Counted from the first letter of the stretch, positions 24,867 through 33,972 are shown. The stretch is 64,000 nucleotides of DNA from Stutzerimonas stutzeri (GCA_002345575.1 DDVX01000012.1:33924-97923), one strand, 5' to 3'. The notes: generated by a model from the letters alone, not told the origin. Made by a program: numbers and translations.

Positions 24867-25298
24867 ATGCGCAATATTCTTCTTGCTTTCGACGGCTCGG
24901 ACAACTCCAAGCGGGCGCTGCAGTACATCGTCAATCTCGCCACCGATGCGCCCAAACCGCTCGAAGTACATGTGCTCAATGCGCAGCACGAGCCGGTGAT
25001 CTACGGTGAGTACGTCACTTCCAACATGATCGAAGACCTTAACAACAGTCTGCTGACCAAGTCGCGCGCCACCATTGCCGAGGCGGCAACGGTGTTGCAG
25101 GCGGCGGGTATCGCTCATGAAGGGCATGCCGTTCTCGGCAACGTGGCCGAGCAGGTCAATGAAACCGTCAAGCGTCTCGGTTGCGATACCGTTGTGATGG
25201 GTACGCGTGGTCTGGGCAGTTTCACCGGCATGCTGCTGGGCTCGGTTGCCAATCGCGTCATTCATGAAGTGTCGGTGCCGGTCCTGCTGGTCAAGTAA
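24867..25298 (+). CDS. Universal stress protein, UspA family
   Basis: A 143-residue single-domain Usp. MRNILLAFDGSDNSKRALQY carries the conserved Asp of the nucleotide site, and VMGTRGLGSFTGMLLGSVANRV is the GxxG-9x-GS ATP-binding motif, so it is an ATP-binding type. ATG at 24867 has GGAG upstream. Pseudomonad Usp proteins help anaerobic or stationary survival. No Anr box is visible upstream. Confidence 0.92.
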   Translation: MRNILLAFDGSDNSKRALQYIVNLATDAPKPLEVHVLNAQHEPVIYGEYVTSNMIEDLNNSLLTKSRATIAEAATVLQAAGIAHEGHAVLGNVAEQVNETVKRLGCDTVVMGTRGLGSFTGMLLGSVANRVIHEVSVPVLLVK

Positions 25299-25320
25299 AG
25301 CCGCTGCAACAAGCCGCAGT

Positions 25321-25351
25321 AAAAGCCGGACCGTTTTCAGTCCGGCTTTTT
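25321..25351. terminator. Terminator of the usp gene, overlapping the yajD-like 3' end
   Basis: AAAAGCCGGAC, an 8-base loop, GTCCGGCTTTT and further T. The stop codon of the converging minus-strand gene (25337-25339) lies in the loop, so the hairpin also encodes that protein's last Lys residues in its left-strand complement. Confidence 0.88.
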
Positions 25352-25678
25352 CTTTAGCAGGTCGGCGAGATTGGCGAATGCCTTGAAGGTTTCCTTCGGT
25401 CCCAGATCGCTGCCGGGCCGGGCTTCGGCCTGATACTGGTTGTCTGTGTAGCGTGAATGCTCGTTGTCGTGGCAATACAGGCAGAGCAGCTCCCAGTTCG
25501 AGCCGTCTTCGGGGTTGTTATCGTGGTTATGGTCCTTGTGATGGACCGTCAGCTCGCTCAGGCGCTTTCCTGAAAATTCACGGGCGCAACGCCCGCATAC
25601 CCAGGGGTACATTTTCAGAGCCTTTTCGCGATAGCCCTGTTCGCGCTGGGCGTAAGGTGTATTCGGTTTGCTGGTCAC
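25337..25678 (-). CDS. YajD-like HNH nuclease
   Basis: A 113-residue protein. Two CxxC pairs (CGRCAREF and CLYCHDNEH) bracket the HNH core LTVHHKDHNHDNN, which matches YajD-type HNH proteins. Such proteins are small and widely conserved, but their biological substrate is unclear. The C-terminus KETFKAFANLADLLKKKPD is also typical of YajD. The neighbouring YebC-family gene lies 56 bases upstream on the same strand. Confidence 0.9.
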   Translation of the reverse strand: MTSKPNTPYAQREQGYREKALKMYPWVCGRCAREFSGKRLSELTVHHKDHNHDNNPEDGSNWELLCLYCHDNEHSRYTDNQYQAEARPGSDLGPKETFKAFANLADLLKKKPD

Positions 25679-25734
25679 GGTGTTGTCCTGCTGAGAAAGC
25701 GATAATCGAAGTCTGCATCAGTATTGCGCAGCGG

Positions 25735-26439
25735 TCAGCCTGCCAGCCCGACGTAAACGTTCTGCACATCGTCATGGGCGTCGATGGCGGCGAGGAAGGC
25801 TTCGACTTCTTCGAGCGCCTCGGCAGACAGCGTGGTTACCGGATTCTTCGGGCGATAGCCGAGCTGCGCGGAATGCACGGTGAAGCCCTGTTCGGGCAGG
25901 GCACGGCAGACCGTATCCAGATCCATAGCCTCGGTGACGAACAGCCAGGCGCCTTCATCGGCTTCTTCGAAGTCTTGGGCGCCGGCTTCGATCGCGGCAA
26001 GTTCGGGGTCGGCATCAGCACTGGCAGGCGCCGCTTCGATCATGCCGCAGTGGTCAAAATCCCACGCCACCGAGCCGGAGGCGCCCAGCTGGCCCTTGCG
26101 GAACAGTACGCGGATCTCGGCCACGGTGCGGTTGACGTTGTCAGTCAGGCATTCAACGATAACGGGTACTTGGTGCGGGGCGAAGCCCTCGTAGGTGGTG
26201 CGCTCGTAGTGCACACTTTCGCCCAGCAGGCCTGCACCTTTCTTGATGGCGCGTTCCAGGGTTTCGCGGGGCATGGAAGCTTTTTTCGCTTGCTCGACCA
26301 CCAGGCGCAGGCGGGGGTTCATGTCTGGGTCGGCACCGCTGCGCGCCGCGATCATGATTTCCTTCGACAGCTTGCCAAAGGTGCGGCCCTTGGCGTTGGC
26401 TGCTGCTTCCTTATGCTTCGCTTTCCACTGTGCGCCCAT
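25735..26439 (-). CDS. YebC/PmpR-family DNA-binding regulatory protein (YeeN-like)
   Basis: A 234-residue protein starting MGAQWKAKHKEAAANAKGR. It has the three-domain YebC layout: basic N-terminus (FGKLSKEIMIAARSGADPD), central ERTTYEGFAPHQVPVIVE, and C-terminal ferredoxin-like domain with many acids. The MGAQWK start marks the YeeN-like subgroup rather than the MAGHSKW group of the ruvC operon. Members have been described as transcription regulators and more recently as factors easing ribosome stalling on proline stretches. Confidence 0.9.
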   Translation of the reverse strand: MGAQWKAKHKEAAANAKGRTFGKLSKEIMIAARSGADPDMNPRLRLVVEQAKKASMPRETLERAIKKGAGLLGESVHYERTTYEGFAPHQVPVIVECLTDNVNRTVAEIRVLFRKGQLGASGSVAWDFDHCGMIEAAPASADADPELAAIEAGAQDFEEADEGAWLFVTEAMDLDTVCRALPEQGFTVHSAQLGYRPKNPVTTLSAEALEEVEAFLAAIDAHDDVQNVYVGLAG

Positions 26440-26598
26440 GCTGGTTCTCGTTGTGCGTGCGGGTCGATGAAGTCGCCTGCAGATGGGCGATTCTAACGGT
26501 TGCGGTAGATGCAGGCACAGCCTCCAAGGCGTACATATTGGTAAACCCGACATGCCGCGTTAGGCTCATCTCTTCTTCGCTGTTACGAGTCTGTCTTC

Positions 26599-28095
26599 AT
26601 GTCGATGCCTGTGAACTTCAAGAACAAGATTTCCCGTCAGCGACCCTATGGTCGGGTGGAAGAAGGGCTGAAGGCATCGGAGTGCGATTTGTCACTGATT
26701 GTCGATCAGCTTGAAAGCGACCGCGGACGCATCATCAATTCTGCCGGAGTGCGACGGCTGCAGCAGAAGACCCAGGTCTTCCCGCTGGAGCGTAATGCTG
26801 CGGTGCGCAGCCGTCTGACCCATTCCCTGGAAGTGCAGCAAACCGGGCGCTTCATCGTTCGCACGCTCTACCGACAGCTTGGCGATAAGGCTGCGCTGTA
26901 TGGCCTGGACGGCCTTGAGGGAGTGCTGGAAAGCCTGGTGGAAATGACCTGCCTGATGCACGACACCGGCAATCCGCCTTTCGGTCACTTCGGTGAATTC
27001 GCCATCGGCCAGTGGTTTACGCGCCACCTGGATCGGCTGTTCGATGAAGCCGTGCCGCAGGGGCAGGGCGACGAGGCGCTGCGCACGCGAATGCTGGCCG
27101 ATCTGCGCGCCTTCGAAGGCAACGCCCAGGCCATTCGGCTGGTAGTCAGCTTGCAGCGGCTGAACCTGACCTACACCCAGACCGCCGGGCTGCTCAAGTA
27201 CGTGCGAGCGGCCTATGCGCCGAAACCCGAGAAGGGCTCTCCGGGCGCTTATCTGCACAAAAAGGCGGGTTTCTACCTCTCCGAGGAACGCTTCGTCGCT
27301 GAGTTGCAGGCGGCCCTGGGATTAGCGCCTGGCACGCGTCACCCGGTTGCATACATCATGGAAGCGGCGGATGACATTGCCTATTGCCTGGCTGATATCG
27401 AAGATTCGGTAGAGAAGGGTATTTTCAGCATTGGGCAGCTGGCCGGCTTGCTAGTAGAGAAATTCGCCGAACACGGCTCGCCAGATGAGCCGATTGCCGC
27501 GACCGGGCGCAGCTTTCGCAGCATGGTCGCCTATGCCGAGTCCAGGGCGCAGAAGGAGACGATCAACAAGGTCGGCGAGTTCTTCATCTGGCTTCGGGTG
27601 AACATGGTACATCCGCTGGTGCAGCACGCGGCCCGGCAGTTCATCGAACATGTCGAGGCGGTGTATCACGGCACTCTGGATCGCGCTCTACTGGAGGACG
27701 CCAGCTTGGAGAATGCCATCGTGCAGACCTTCAAGGACGTGGCGATGGAGCATGTATTCTGCCACCACGAGGTGGAGACGCTGCAGCTGCATGGCTACCG
27801 GATTCTGCAGGGGTTGCTCGATTTCTATGCGCCGCTGCTGCGCGTGCCGGTGTCGGTCTTTCACGCGCTGACCGAAGGTGTCTGTCGTAGCGAACCACAT
27901 CTGCAGATGCTGGCCCGGCGTCTGCCCAGCCAACTGATCAAGGCCTATCACGAAGCGCTGAAAGACCATTCCGAGGGAGAGACTGACTACCCGCTGTGGG
28001 CTTTCTACTACCGCTGTCGCATGCTGCAGGACTTCGTCAGCGGCATGACCGACCAGCTAGCCCAAGACGAATTTCGTACCCTGTCGGCGCTATAG
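26599..28095 (+). CDS. dgt: Deoxyguanosinetriphosphate triphosphohydrolase (dGTPase)
   Basis: A 498-residue HD-domain hydrolase that splits dGTP to deoxyguanosine and triphosphate. Metal ligands are in RLTHSLEVQQTGR, LMHDTGNPPFGHFGE and the later EAADDIAYCLADIEDS. The length matches E. coli Dgt (505). Two ATGs are close together (26599 and 26605); the ribosome site is weak. Dgt can limit phage DNA replication by nucleotide depletion, but this is a housekeeping-type copy with no defence neighbours. Confidence 0.95.
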   Translation: MSMPVNFKNKISRQRPYGRVEEGLKASECDLSLIVDQLESDRGRIINSAGVRRLQQKTQVFPLERNAAVRSRLTHSLEVQQTGRFIVRTLYRQLGDKAALYGLDGLEGVLESLVEMTCLMHDTGNPPFGHFGEFAIGQWFTRHLDRLFDEAVPQGQGDEALRTRMLADLRAFEGNAQAIRLVVSLQRLNLTYTQTAGLLKYVRAAYAPKPEKGSPGAYLHKKAGFYLSEERFVAELQAALGLAPGTRHPVAYIMEAADDIAYCLADIEDSVEKGIFSIGQLAGLLVEKFAEHGSPDEPIAATGRSFRSMVAYAESRAQKETINKVGEFFIWLRVNMVHPLVQHAARQFIEHVEAVYHGTLDRALLEDASLENAIVQTFKDVAMEHVFCHHEVETLQLHGYRILQGLLDFYAPLLRVPVSVFHALTEGVCRSEPHLQMLARRLPSQLIKAYHEALKDHSEGETDYPLWAFYYRCRMLQDFVSGMTDQLAQDEFRTLSAL

Positions 28096-28106
28096 CAGGT
28101 AGTTTT

Positions 28107-28754
28107 TCAACGGCCTGATAGCGGCGCATAGGCGCGGATGAACAGCGTGACCACATCTTCCACGTGCCTGCACGCTTCGGCGGCATCTAGCGCATCGTCA
28201 TAGCCGATCATCAGGCGAAAATGCGCGCCGCCTTTGAGCAGCGAGCAGAAGTGCTCGGCAGCGTGCGCAGGGGCCGGCACATTCAGCAGGCCGTGCGAAT
28301 GAGCCTGCATCAGCAGCTGTTCGAGGTCTTGCAACAGGAGCTGCGGTCCCGCGTCATAGAACATCCGTGAGAGCGCTGGATTCTGCGTCGCCATGGTCAC
28401 CATGACCCGGTGAAGGCCGATGGATTCAGGGCTGTTGGCCAGTTCATGAAAGGCCTGACCGAGATCCAGTAATACTTGCCGAATCGAGCGGTTTTCTTCC
28501 AGCAGGAACAACTTGCGTGGCAGACGCGTTTCGCAAGTGGTCTTCACTGCAGCGGCGAACAGCGCCTCCTTGTCCTTGAAATGACTATAGAGCGTCAGCT
28601 TGGACACCCCGGCAACGTTGGCGATGGCGTCCATACTGCTGCCTTCGTAACCATTGCTGAGAAAGAGGCTCTGCGCGGCGGCAAGTATCGCCTCGCGCTT
28701 GGCGGGATCCTTTGGTCGGCCGGGGCCTGATGGAGCGGGCAGATCATCAATCAT
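28107..28754 (-). CDS. TetR-family repressor of the RND efflux genes
   Basis: A 215-residue TetR regulator. The DNA-binding helix-turn-helix is AILAAAQSLFLSNGYEGSSM then VAGVSKLTLYSHFKDKEALF. The C-terminal ligand-binding half is variable, similar to the class with a DUF-type C-terminal (LHRVMVTMATQNPALSRMFYDAGP). It is divergent from the efflux operon and most likely represses it through the dyads at 28767-28812. Confidence 0.9.
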   Translation of the reverse strand: MIDDLPAPSGPGRPKDPAKREAILAAAQSLFLSNGYEGSSMDAIANVAGVSKLTLYSHFKDKEALFAAAVKTTCETRLPRKLFLLEENRSIRQVLLDLGQAFHELANSPESIGLHRVMVTMATQNPALSRMFYDAGPQLLLQDLEQLLMQAHSHGLLNVPAPAHAAEHFCSLLKGGAHFRLMIGYDDALDAAEACRHVEDVVTLFIRAYAPLSGR

Positions 28755-28766
28755 GGGATACGTTTA

Positions 28767-28812
28767 ATACTGGACTGGCTGGTTTGGTATTTTTACTATA
28801 CCCGGCAGTATA
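28767..28812. promoter_or_regulatory. Divergent operator/promoter of the RND efflux locus
   Basis: Two dyads with the same half-site lie between the tetR-type gene and the membrane-fusion gene: ATAC...GTAT across 24 bases (28767-28790) and TATAC-N6-GTATA (28797-28812). The second overlaps AT-rich promoter-like sequence (TATAAATATTAA). Repeated ATAC/GTAT half-sites suggest the TetR binding site. Confidence 0.55.
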
Positions 28813-28834
28813 AATATTAAATCCCTGTTTGCTA

Positions 28835-29944
28835 GTGAGAACCCGCGTGCTCAGACCTGCCTCGTCTCTGATCGGTGCCCTTGGTTTCGCCTTGTTGGTT
28901 GGCTGCGGCAATGGTGAGCCCGAGACTGTCTCGGTGCGCCCGGTGATGGTGGTTCATCCACAGTCAGCGAGCGAAGCCTTCGCCAGTTACCCAGGCGAAA
29001 TTCATGCGCGCTACGAGCCCGAGCTGGCGTTTCGCATCGGCGGCAAGGTGGTGGAGCGTCTGGTCGAGGCCGGCGACAGGGTGCGCAAGGATCAGCCACT
29101 GGCCAGGCTCGATCCGCAGGACGTACGCCTGCAGCTAGAAGGCATTCGCGCCCAGGTGGCTGCGGCCGAAGCTAATCTGCGAGTCGCGCGGGCCGAGCAT
29201 GAACGCTACAAAACCCTGATGGGGCGAGAGCTGGTCAGCCGCTCGCAGTTCGATGCTTCGGAGAACACCCTTCGTTCTGCCGAGGCGCGCCTGCAACAGG
29301 CCCGCGCCGAGTTCGAGGTAGCCAGTAACCAGGTAGGTTATGCCGTACTGCGTGCCACCCGTGATGGCGTGATCGCTCAGCGGCGTGTGGAAGTCGGGCA
29401 GGTGATCGCCGCCGGGCAAACAGCTTTCGTCCTCGCCGCCGACGGCGAGCGCGAGGTGGCGATCAACCTGCCGGAACAGGCACTGGAGCGTTATTCGATC
29501 GGTCAGGAAGTGATCGTAGAGCTCTGGTCGCAGCCAAACAAGCGTTATCCGGGGCGGATTCGCGAGCTGTCACCGGCTGCGGATAATCAGTCACGGACCT
29601 ACTCGGCCCGAGTCGCCTTCACCGAGGAGGGCATGCCGGTCGAGCTGGGGCAGAGTGCGCTGGTCTTGATCCGCAACGCTGATCAGGTATCGCTCGCGGT
29701 GCCGCTTTCCGCCATCACCGCCGAGCAGGGCAGGGCTTATGTTTGGCGGTTGAAAGCGGATGCCACGCTGGAGCGCGTAGACGTTCGCATCGGTGCCTTT
29801 GGAGAAACCCAGGTGCCAGTGCTGGACGGCCTGCAGCCCGACGATTGGATCGTCATGGCCGGAGTGCAATTGCTGCATGAAGGTCAGGCAGTCAGGCCCA
29901 TTGATCGCGACAACCGTCCGGTTGCACTGGCTGGCCAGGAGTAA
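28835..29944 (+). CDS. RND efflux periplasmic adaptor lipoprotein
   Basis: About 369 residues from a GTG at 28835 (alternative GTG 28847); no clear ribosome site. Signal peptide with lipobox LLVGC (Cys24). Lipoyl/barrel-sandwich halves (GEIHARYEPELAFRIGGKV, then LRATRDGVIAQRRVEVGQVI) flank a coiled coil (residues about 95-165), then beta-barrel and membrane-proximal domains. It links the inner-membrane pump to an outer-membrane channel. No channel gene is nearby, so it must use one encoded elsewhere. The pump gene follows after 5 bases. Confidence 0.92.
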   Translation: MRTRVLRPASSLIGALGFALLVGCGNGEPETVSVRPVMVVHPQSASEAFASYPGEIHARYEPELAFRIGGKVVERLVEAGDRVRKDQPLARLDPQDVRLQLEGIRAQVAAAEANLRVARAEHERYKTLMGRELVSRSQFDASENTLRSAEARLQQARAEFEVASNQVGYAVLRATRDGVIAQRRVEVGQVIAAGQTAFVLAADGEREVAINLPEQALERYSIGQEVIVELWSQPNKRYPGRIRELSPAADNQSRTYSARVAFTEEGMPVELGQSALVLIRNADQVSLAVPLSAITAEQGRAYVWRLKADATLERVDVRIGAFGETQVPVLDGLQPDDWIVMAGVQLLHEGQAVRPIDRDNRPVALAGQE

Positions 29945-29949
29945 GCACG

Positions 29950-32900
29950 ATGCGCTTCAACCTCTCCGCTTGGGCGCTGGGCAATCGGCAGATTGTGGTC
30001 TTTCTCATGCTGCTGGTCGCCGCCTTGGGCGTGCTTTCATACGGCAAGCTCGGGCAGAGCGAGGACCCGCCGTTCACCTTCAAGGCCATGGTGATCCAGA
30101 CTAACTGGCCAGGTGCCACGGCCGAGGAAGTTTCTCGCCAGGTCACCGAGCGCATCGAGAAGAAGCTGATGGAAACCGGTGATTACGAGCGCATCGTGTC
30201 TTTCTCGCGACCAGGTGAATCCAACGTCACCTTCATCGCTCTCGACTCGTTGCGTTCCCGGCAGATACCCGATCTCTGGTACCAGATACGCAAGAAGATC
30301 GGCGACATCCGTCACACGCTGCCGGCCGGTGTGCAGGGGCCGTTCTTCAATGACGAGTTCGGTACCACCTTCGGCAATATCTATGCGCTGACTGGCAAGG
30401 GCTTCGATTACGCGGTACTCAAGGATTACGCCGACCGCATCCAGCTGCAGCTGCAGCGGGTTAAGAATGTAGGCAAGGTCGAGCTTCTCGGCCTGCAGGA
30501 CGAGAAGATCTGGATCGAGCTCTCCAACGTCAAACTGGCCACCCTCGGCGTGCCGCTGGAAGCTGTGAGGCAGGCGCTGGAGGCACAGAATACAGTGATG
30601 TCGGCGGGCTTCGTCGAAACGCCTAGCGAGCGAGTGCGGTTGCGCGTGACGGGCAGCTTCGAGACGGTCGAGCAGATCCGTGATTTTCCCATCCGCGTTG
30701 CAGACCGGACCTTCCGCATCGGTGATGTCGCCCAGGTGCATCGTGGATTCAACGACCCGCCGGCGCCGCGCATGCGTTTCATGGGCGAGCCGGCCATCGG
30801 CCTGGCGGTATCCATGAAGGATGGCGGCGACATTCTGCTGCTCGGCGAGGCGCTGCAGAACGAGTTCGCCCGCCTGCAGCAGGAACTTCCCGCCGGCATG
30901 GAGCTGCGCAAAGTGTCCGACCAGCCGGCGGCGGTGAAGACCAGTGTTGGCGAGTTCGTTCAGGTGCTGATCGAGGCGCTGGTCATCGTGTTGCTGGTGA
31001 GCTTCTTTTCTCTCGGCGTGCGTACCGGACTGGTGGTTGCGTTATCGATTCCGCTGGTGCTGGCGATGACGTTCGCCTCCATGCACTACTTCAATATCGG
31101 CCTGCACAAGATCTCTCTCGGCGCCCTGGTGCTGGCGCTGGGGCTGATGGTGGACGATGCGATCATCGCGGTGGAGATGATGGCGATCAAGATGGAGCAG
31201 GGGTTCGACCGGCTCAAGGCCGCCAGCTTCGCCTGGACCAGCACAGCCTTTCCGATGCTCACCGGCACCCTGATCACCGCTGCTGGCTTTCTGCCGATCG
31301 CCACCGCGCAGTCCAGTACGGGGGAATACACGCGCTCAATTTTCCAGGTGGTGACCATCGCGCTGATAGCCTCCTGGATCGCTGCGGTGATGTTCGTCCC
31401 GCTGCTGGGCGAGAAGCTGCTGCCGGATATGGCCCAGCGCCACGCCCGCAAGCATGGCGGCAGTGACCGCGGCCACGACCCCTACGCAACGCCGTTCTAT
31501 CAGCGGGTGAGGTGTCTGATTCAGTTCTGCGTGCGCTGGCGCAAAACGGTAATCCTGCTGACGCTGCTGCTGTTTGTCGCTTCGATCGGCCTGTTTCGTC
31601 TGGTGCCGCAGCAGTTCTTCCCGGCCTCGGGACGACTGGAGCTGATGGTCGATCTAAAACTGGCCGAAGGAGCTTCACTCAAGGCCACCGAAGCCGAGGT
31701 GCGGCGCCTGGAGGAAATGCTCAAGACGCAGCCCGGCATAGACAACTACGTCGCCTATGTCGGCAACGGTTCCCCGCGCTTTTATCTGCCGCTTGATCAG
31801 CAGCTGCCGGCCACCAGCTTCGCCCAGTTCGTGGTACTGGCTGAAAGTATCGAGCAGCGTGACGCTCTGCGCAGCTGGCTTATCGAGCGGCTGGAGCATG
31901 ATTTTCCGAGCCTGCGCGGTCGTGTCAGTCGCCTGGAAAACGGCCCGCCGGTTGGCTATCCGGTGCAGTTCCGGGTAACAGGCGAGCATATCGATGTGGT
32001 GCGCGGGCTGGCTCGGCAGGTAGCGGCGAAGGTGCGGCAGAACCCGCACGTAACCAACGTCCACCTCGACTGGCAGGAGCCGAGCAAGGTGGTCTGGCTG
32101 AATATCGACCAGGACCGTGCCCGCGCTCTGGGCGTGAGCACCATGGAGTTGTCGAGCTTTCTCCAGCGCACCTTCACCGGCACCACGGCGAGCCGCTTCC
32201 GTGAAGATAACGAGCTGATCGAAATCCTCCTGCGCGGTACCGAGCGCGAGCGTGAAACCCTGTCGATGCTGCCCAGCCTGGCGATTCCCACGGCCAGCGG
32301 GCGTAGCGTGCCGCTGGCGCAGGTCGCTACTCTTGAATATGGCTTCGAGGAAGGCGTGATCTGGCACCGCAACCGCCTGCCGACCGTAACGGTGCGCGCA
32401 GATATCTACGGCGAGCATCAGCCGGCCACGCTGGTCCAGCAGATTGAGCCGACGCTGCACGAGATACGTGACGCGCTGCCTGGCGGCTACCTGCTGGAGG
32501 TCGGTGGTGCGGTGGAGGATTCGAGTCGCGGCCAGGCTTCGGTGAATGCGGGCATACCGCTGTTTGTCATCGTTGTGCTAAGCCTGCTGATGATCCAGCT
32601 GCGCAGTTTCTCGCGCACGGCCATGGTCTTTCTCACGGCGCCGCTGGGCCTGATCGGTGTCGCGCTGTTCCTGCTGCTGTTCGGCCAGCCGTTCGGCTTC
32701 GTCGCCATGCTCGGCACCATCGCGCTGTCGGGAATGATCATGCGCAACTCGGTGATTCTGGTGGATCAGATCGAGCAGGATATAAGCGCCGGGCATGACC
32801 GCTTCAGCGCCATCACCGATGCTACCGTACGCCGCTTCCGGCCCATCGTGCTCACCGCGCTGGCGGCGGTACTGGCGATGATTCCGTTGTCGCGCAGCGT

Positions 32901-33018
32901 CTTTTTCGGGCCCATGGCTGTTGCCATCATGGGCGGGTTGATCGTCGCCACGGTGCTGACGCTGCTGTTCCTGCCGGCGCTCTACGCTGCCTGGTTCCGG
33001 GTCAGGGAAGGAGAGTAG
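29950..33018 (+). CDS. RND family efflux permease
   Basis: A 1022-residue inner-membrane drug/proton antiporter with 12 membrane segments and two large periplasmic loops. The proton-relay Asp pair is in LGLMVDDAIIAVEMM (Asp402-Asp403). N-terminal LGQSEDPPFTFKAMVIQTNW and GATAEEVSRQVTERIEKKL place it in the TriC/VexF-like subgroup rather than the AcrB/MexB group. The C-terminus is LFLPALYAAWFRVREGE. The substrate is unknown; the divergent TetR gene suggests induction by a small molecule. Confidence 0.95.
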   Translation: MRFNLSAWALGNRQIVVFLMLLVAALGVLSYGKLGQSEDPPFTFKAMVIQTNWPGATAEEVSRQVTERIEKKLMETGDYERIVSFSRPGESNVTFIALDSLRSRQIPDLWYQIRKKIGDIRHTLPAGVQGPFFNDEFGTTFGNIYALTGKGFDYAVLKDYADRIQLQLQRVKNVGKVELLGLQDEKIWIELSNVKLATLGVPLEAVRQALEAQNTVMSAGFVETPSERVRLRVTGSFETVEQIRDFPIRVADRTFRIGDVAQVHRGFNDPPAPRMRFMGEPAIGLAVSMKDGGDILLLGEALQNEFARLQQELPAGMELRKVSDQPAAVKTSVGEFVQVLIEALVIVLLVSFFSLGVRTGLVVALSIPLVLAMTFASMHYFNIGLHKISLGALVLALGLMVDDAIIAVEMMAIKMEQGFDRLKAASFAWTSTAFPMLTGTLITAAGFLPIATAQSSTGEYTRSIFQVVTIALIASWIAAVMFVPLLGEKLLPDMAQRHARKHGGSDRGHDPYATPFYQRVRCLIQFCVRWRKTVILLTLLLFVASIGLFRLVPQQFFPASGRLELMVDLKLAEGASLKATEAEVRRLEEMLKTQPGIDNYVAYVGNGSPRFYLPLDQQLPATSFAQFVVLAESIEQRDALRSWLIERLEHDFPSLRGRVSRLENGPPVGYPVQFRVTGEHIDVVRGLARQVAAKVRQNPHVTNVHLDWQEPSKVVWLNIDQDRARALGVSTMELSSFLQRTFTGTTASRFREDNELIEILLRGTERERETLSMLPSLAIPTASGRSVPLAQVATLEYGFEEGVIWHRNRLPTVTVRADIYGEHQPATLVQQIEPTLHEIRDALPGGYLLEVGGAVEDSSRGQASVNAGIPLFVIVVLSLLMIQLRSFSRTAMVFLTAPLGLIGVALFLLLFGQPFGFVAMLGTIALSGMIMRNSVILVDQIEQDISAGHDRFSAITDATVRRFRPIVLTALAAVLAMIPLSRSVFFGPMAVAIMGGLIVATVLTLLFLPALYAAWFRVREGE

Positions 33019-33073
33019 CCAGGCTTCGACAGTGGCGGGATACTGCGCTCTCGCCCCTGTCGAGGTTCTGCCC

Positions 33074-33865
33074 ATGCTGCTGCCCATTTTCCAGGTCGAT
33101 GCCTTCACGAACGAACCCTTTAGGGGCAACCCGGCTGCGGTGGTGCCGCTGGAACGGTGGTTGAGCGACGCACAGATGCAGGCCATCGCCACGGAAAACA
33201 ACCTGTCGGAAACGGCTTTTTTCGTGCGTGAGCCCGACGGTGCGTTCCATGTCCGCTGGTTTTCGCCGCTGACCGAGATCGACTTTTGCGGCCACGCGAC
33301 CCTTGCCAGCGCCTTCGTCATTCTTGAGCAGCGAATTGCCGAGGCGCCGCTGACCTTCCGTGCCGCTGCCGTAGGGGATATCGAGGTGTCTCGGCGCGAT
33401 GACGGACTGCTGGAGATGAGCTTTCCCAACCGTGCGCCCGAGCCGGTCGCCGAGCCGCCGCAAGCGCTGCTGGAAGCTCTTGATATCGCCCCTGAGGCGG
33501 TGCTTATGAATTCGCAGGCCTGGTTCGTCGTGTACGCCAGTGAACAGCAGGTCCGTGCTGCAGCGCCCGATCTCGAAGCGCTGAAATCACTGGCGCCGCT
33601 GGACGTGGTGGTCACCGCGCCGGGTGAACGGCAGGATTTCGCCTCGCGCTATTTCTGGCCTGCCAATGGCGGCGATGAAGATCCGGTCACTGGCTCCATC
33701 CATGCCGGCCTCGCACCCTACTGGGGGGCGCGCCTGGGCAAGTCGTCGCTCGTCGCGTTGCAAGCCTCAAGGCGCAGCGGATTGCTCTACTGCCGCGTAG
33801 AAGGTGAGCGTGTCTTCGTTGCAGGCGCTGTGGTCAAGTACCTGCAGGGTGAGATCGAGATCTGA
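33074..33865 (+). CDS. PhzF-family isomerase/epimerase
   Basis: A 263-residue PhzF-like protein. ATG at 33074 begins MLLPIFQVDAFTNEPFRGNP; the upstream in-frame extension is not conserved in type. Catalytic Glu46 lies in NNLSETAFF, with FCGHAT (residues near 75) and DPVTGSIHAGLAPYW forming the two-domain active site. Family members include PhzF of phenazine synthesis, but no phenazine genes are here, so it is one of the many family members of unknown substrate. It starts 55 bases after the RND gene and is followed by a relic of another RND gene end. Confidence 0.9.
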   Translation: MLLPIFQVDAFTNEPFRGNPAAVVPLERWLSDAQMQAIATENNLSETAFFVREPDGAFHVRWFSPLTEIDFCGHATLASAFVILEQRIAEAPLTFRAAAVGDIEVSRRDDGLLEMSFPNRAPEPVAEPPQALLEALDIAPEAVLMNSQAWFVVYASEQQVRAAAPDLEALKSLAPLDVVVTAPGERQDFASRYFWPANGGDEDPVTGSIHAGLAPYWGARLGKSSLVALQASRRSGLLYCRVEGERVFVAGAVVKYLQGEIEI

Positions 33866-33915
33866 TTCGCTAGCTCAGGACGGTTGCTGTCAGGGGCGGA
33901 CAATCGTCTGACGCT

Positions 33916-33972
33916 GTCGTTCTGCCGATGCTCTACGCCGCTTGGTTCAGGGTGCGTGAAGAGGCTGACTGA
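33916..33972 (+). pseudogene. Relic of an RND permease C-terminus
   Basis: The frame reads VVLPMLYAAWFRVREEAD then a stop. This matches the end of the RND permease just upstream (LFLPALYAAWFRVREGE). At DNA level the match continues leftwards in broken form (CTGACGCTG at about 33908 and GGGCGG near 33894) with small deletions. No start or rest of a gene is present. It is best read as the remnant of a second RND gene, left after deletion or recombination around phzF. Confidence 0.7.

Noticed and set aside
25453..26496. Plus-strand open frame of 347 codons
   Set aside because: Antisense to the YajD-like and YebC-family genes, which have clear families.
26599..28095. dgt as a phage-defence gene
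   Set aside because: It is the standard-length housekeeping dGTPase with no defence-type neighbours.
33074..33865. PhzF-family gene as part of a phenazine cluster
   Set aside because: No other phenazine genes lie near it; the family is broad and mostly of unknown substrate.
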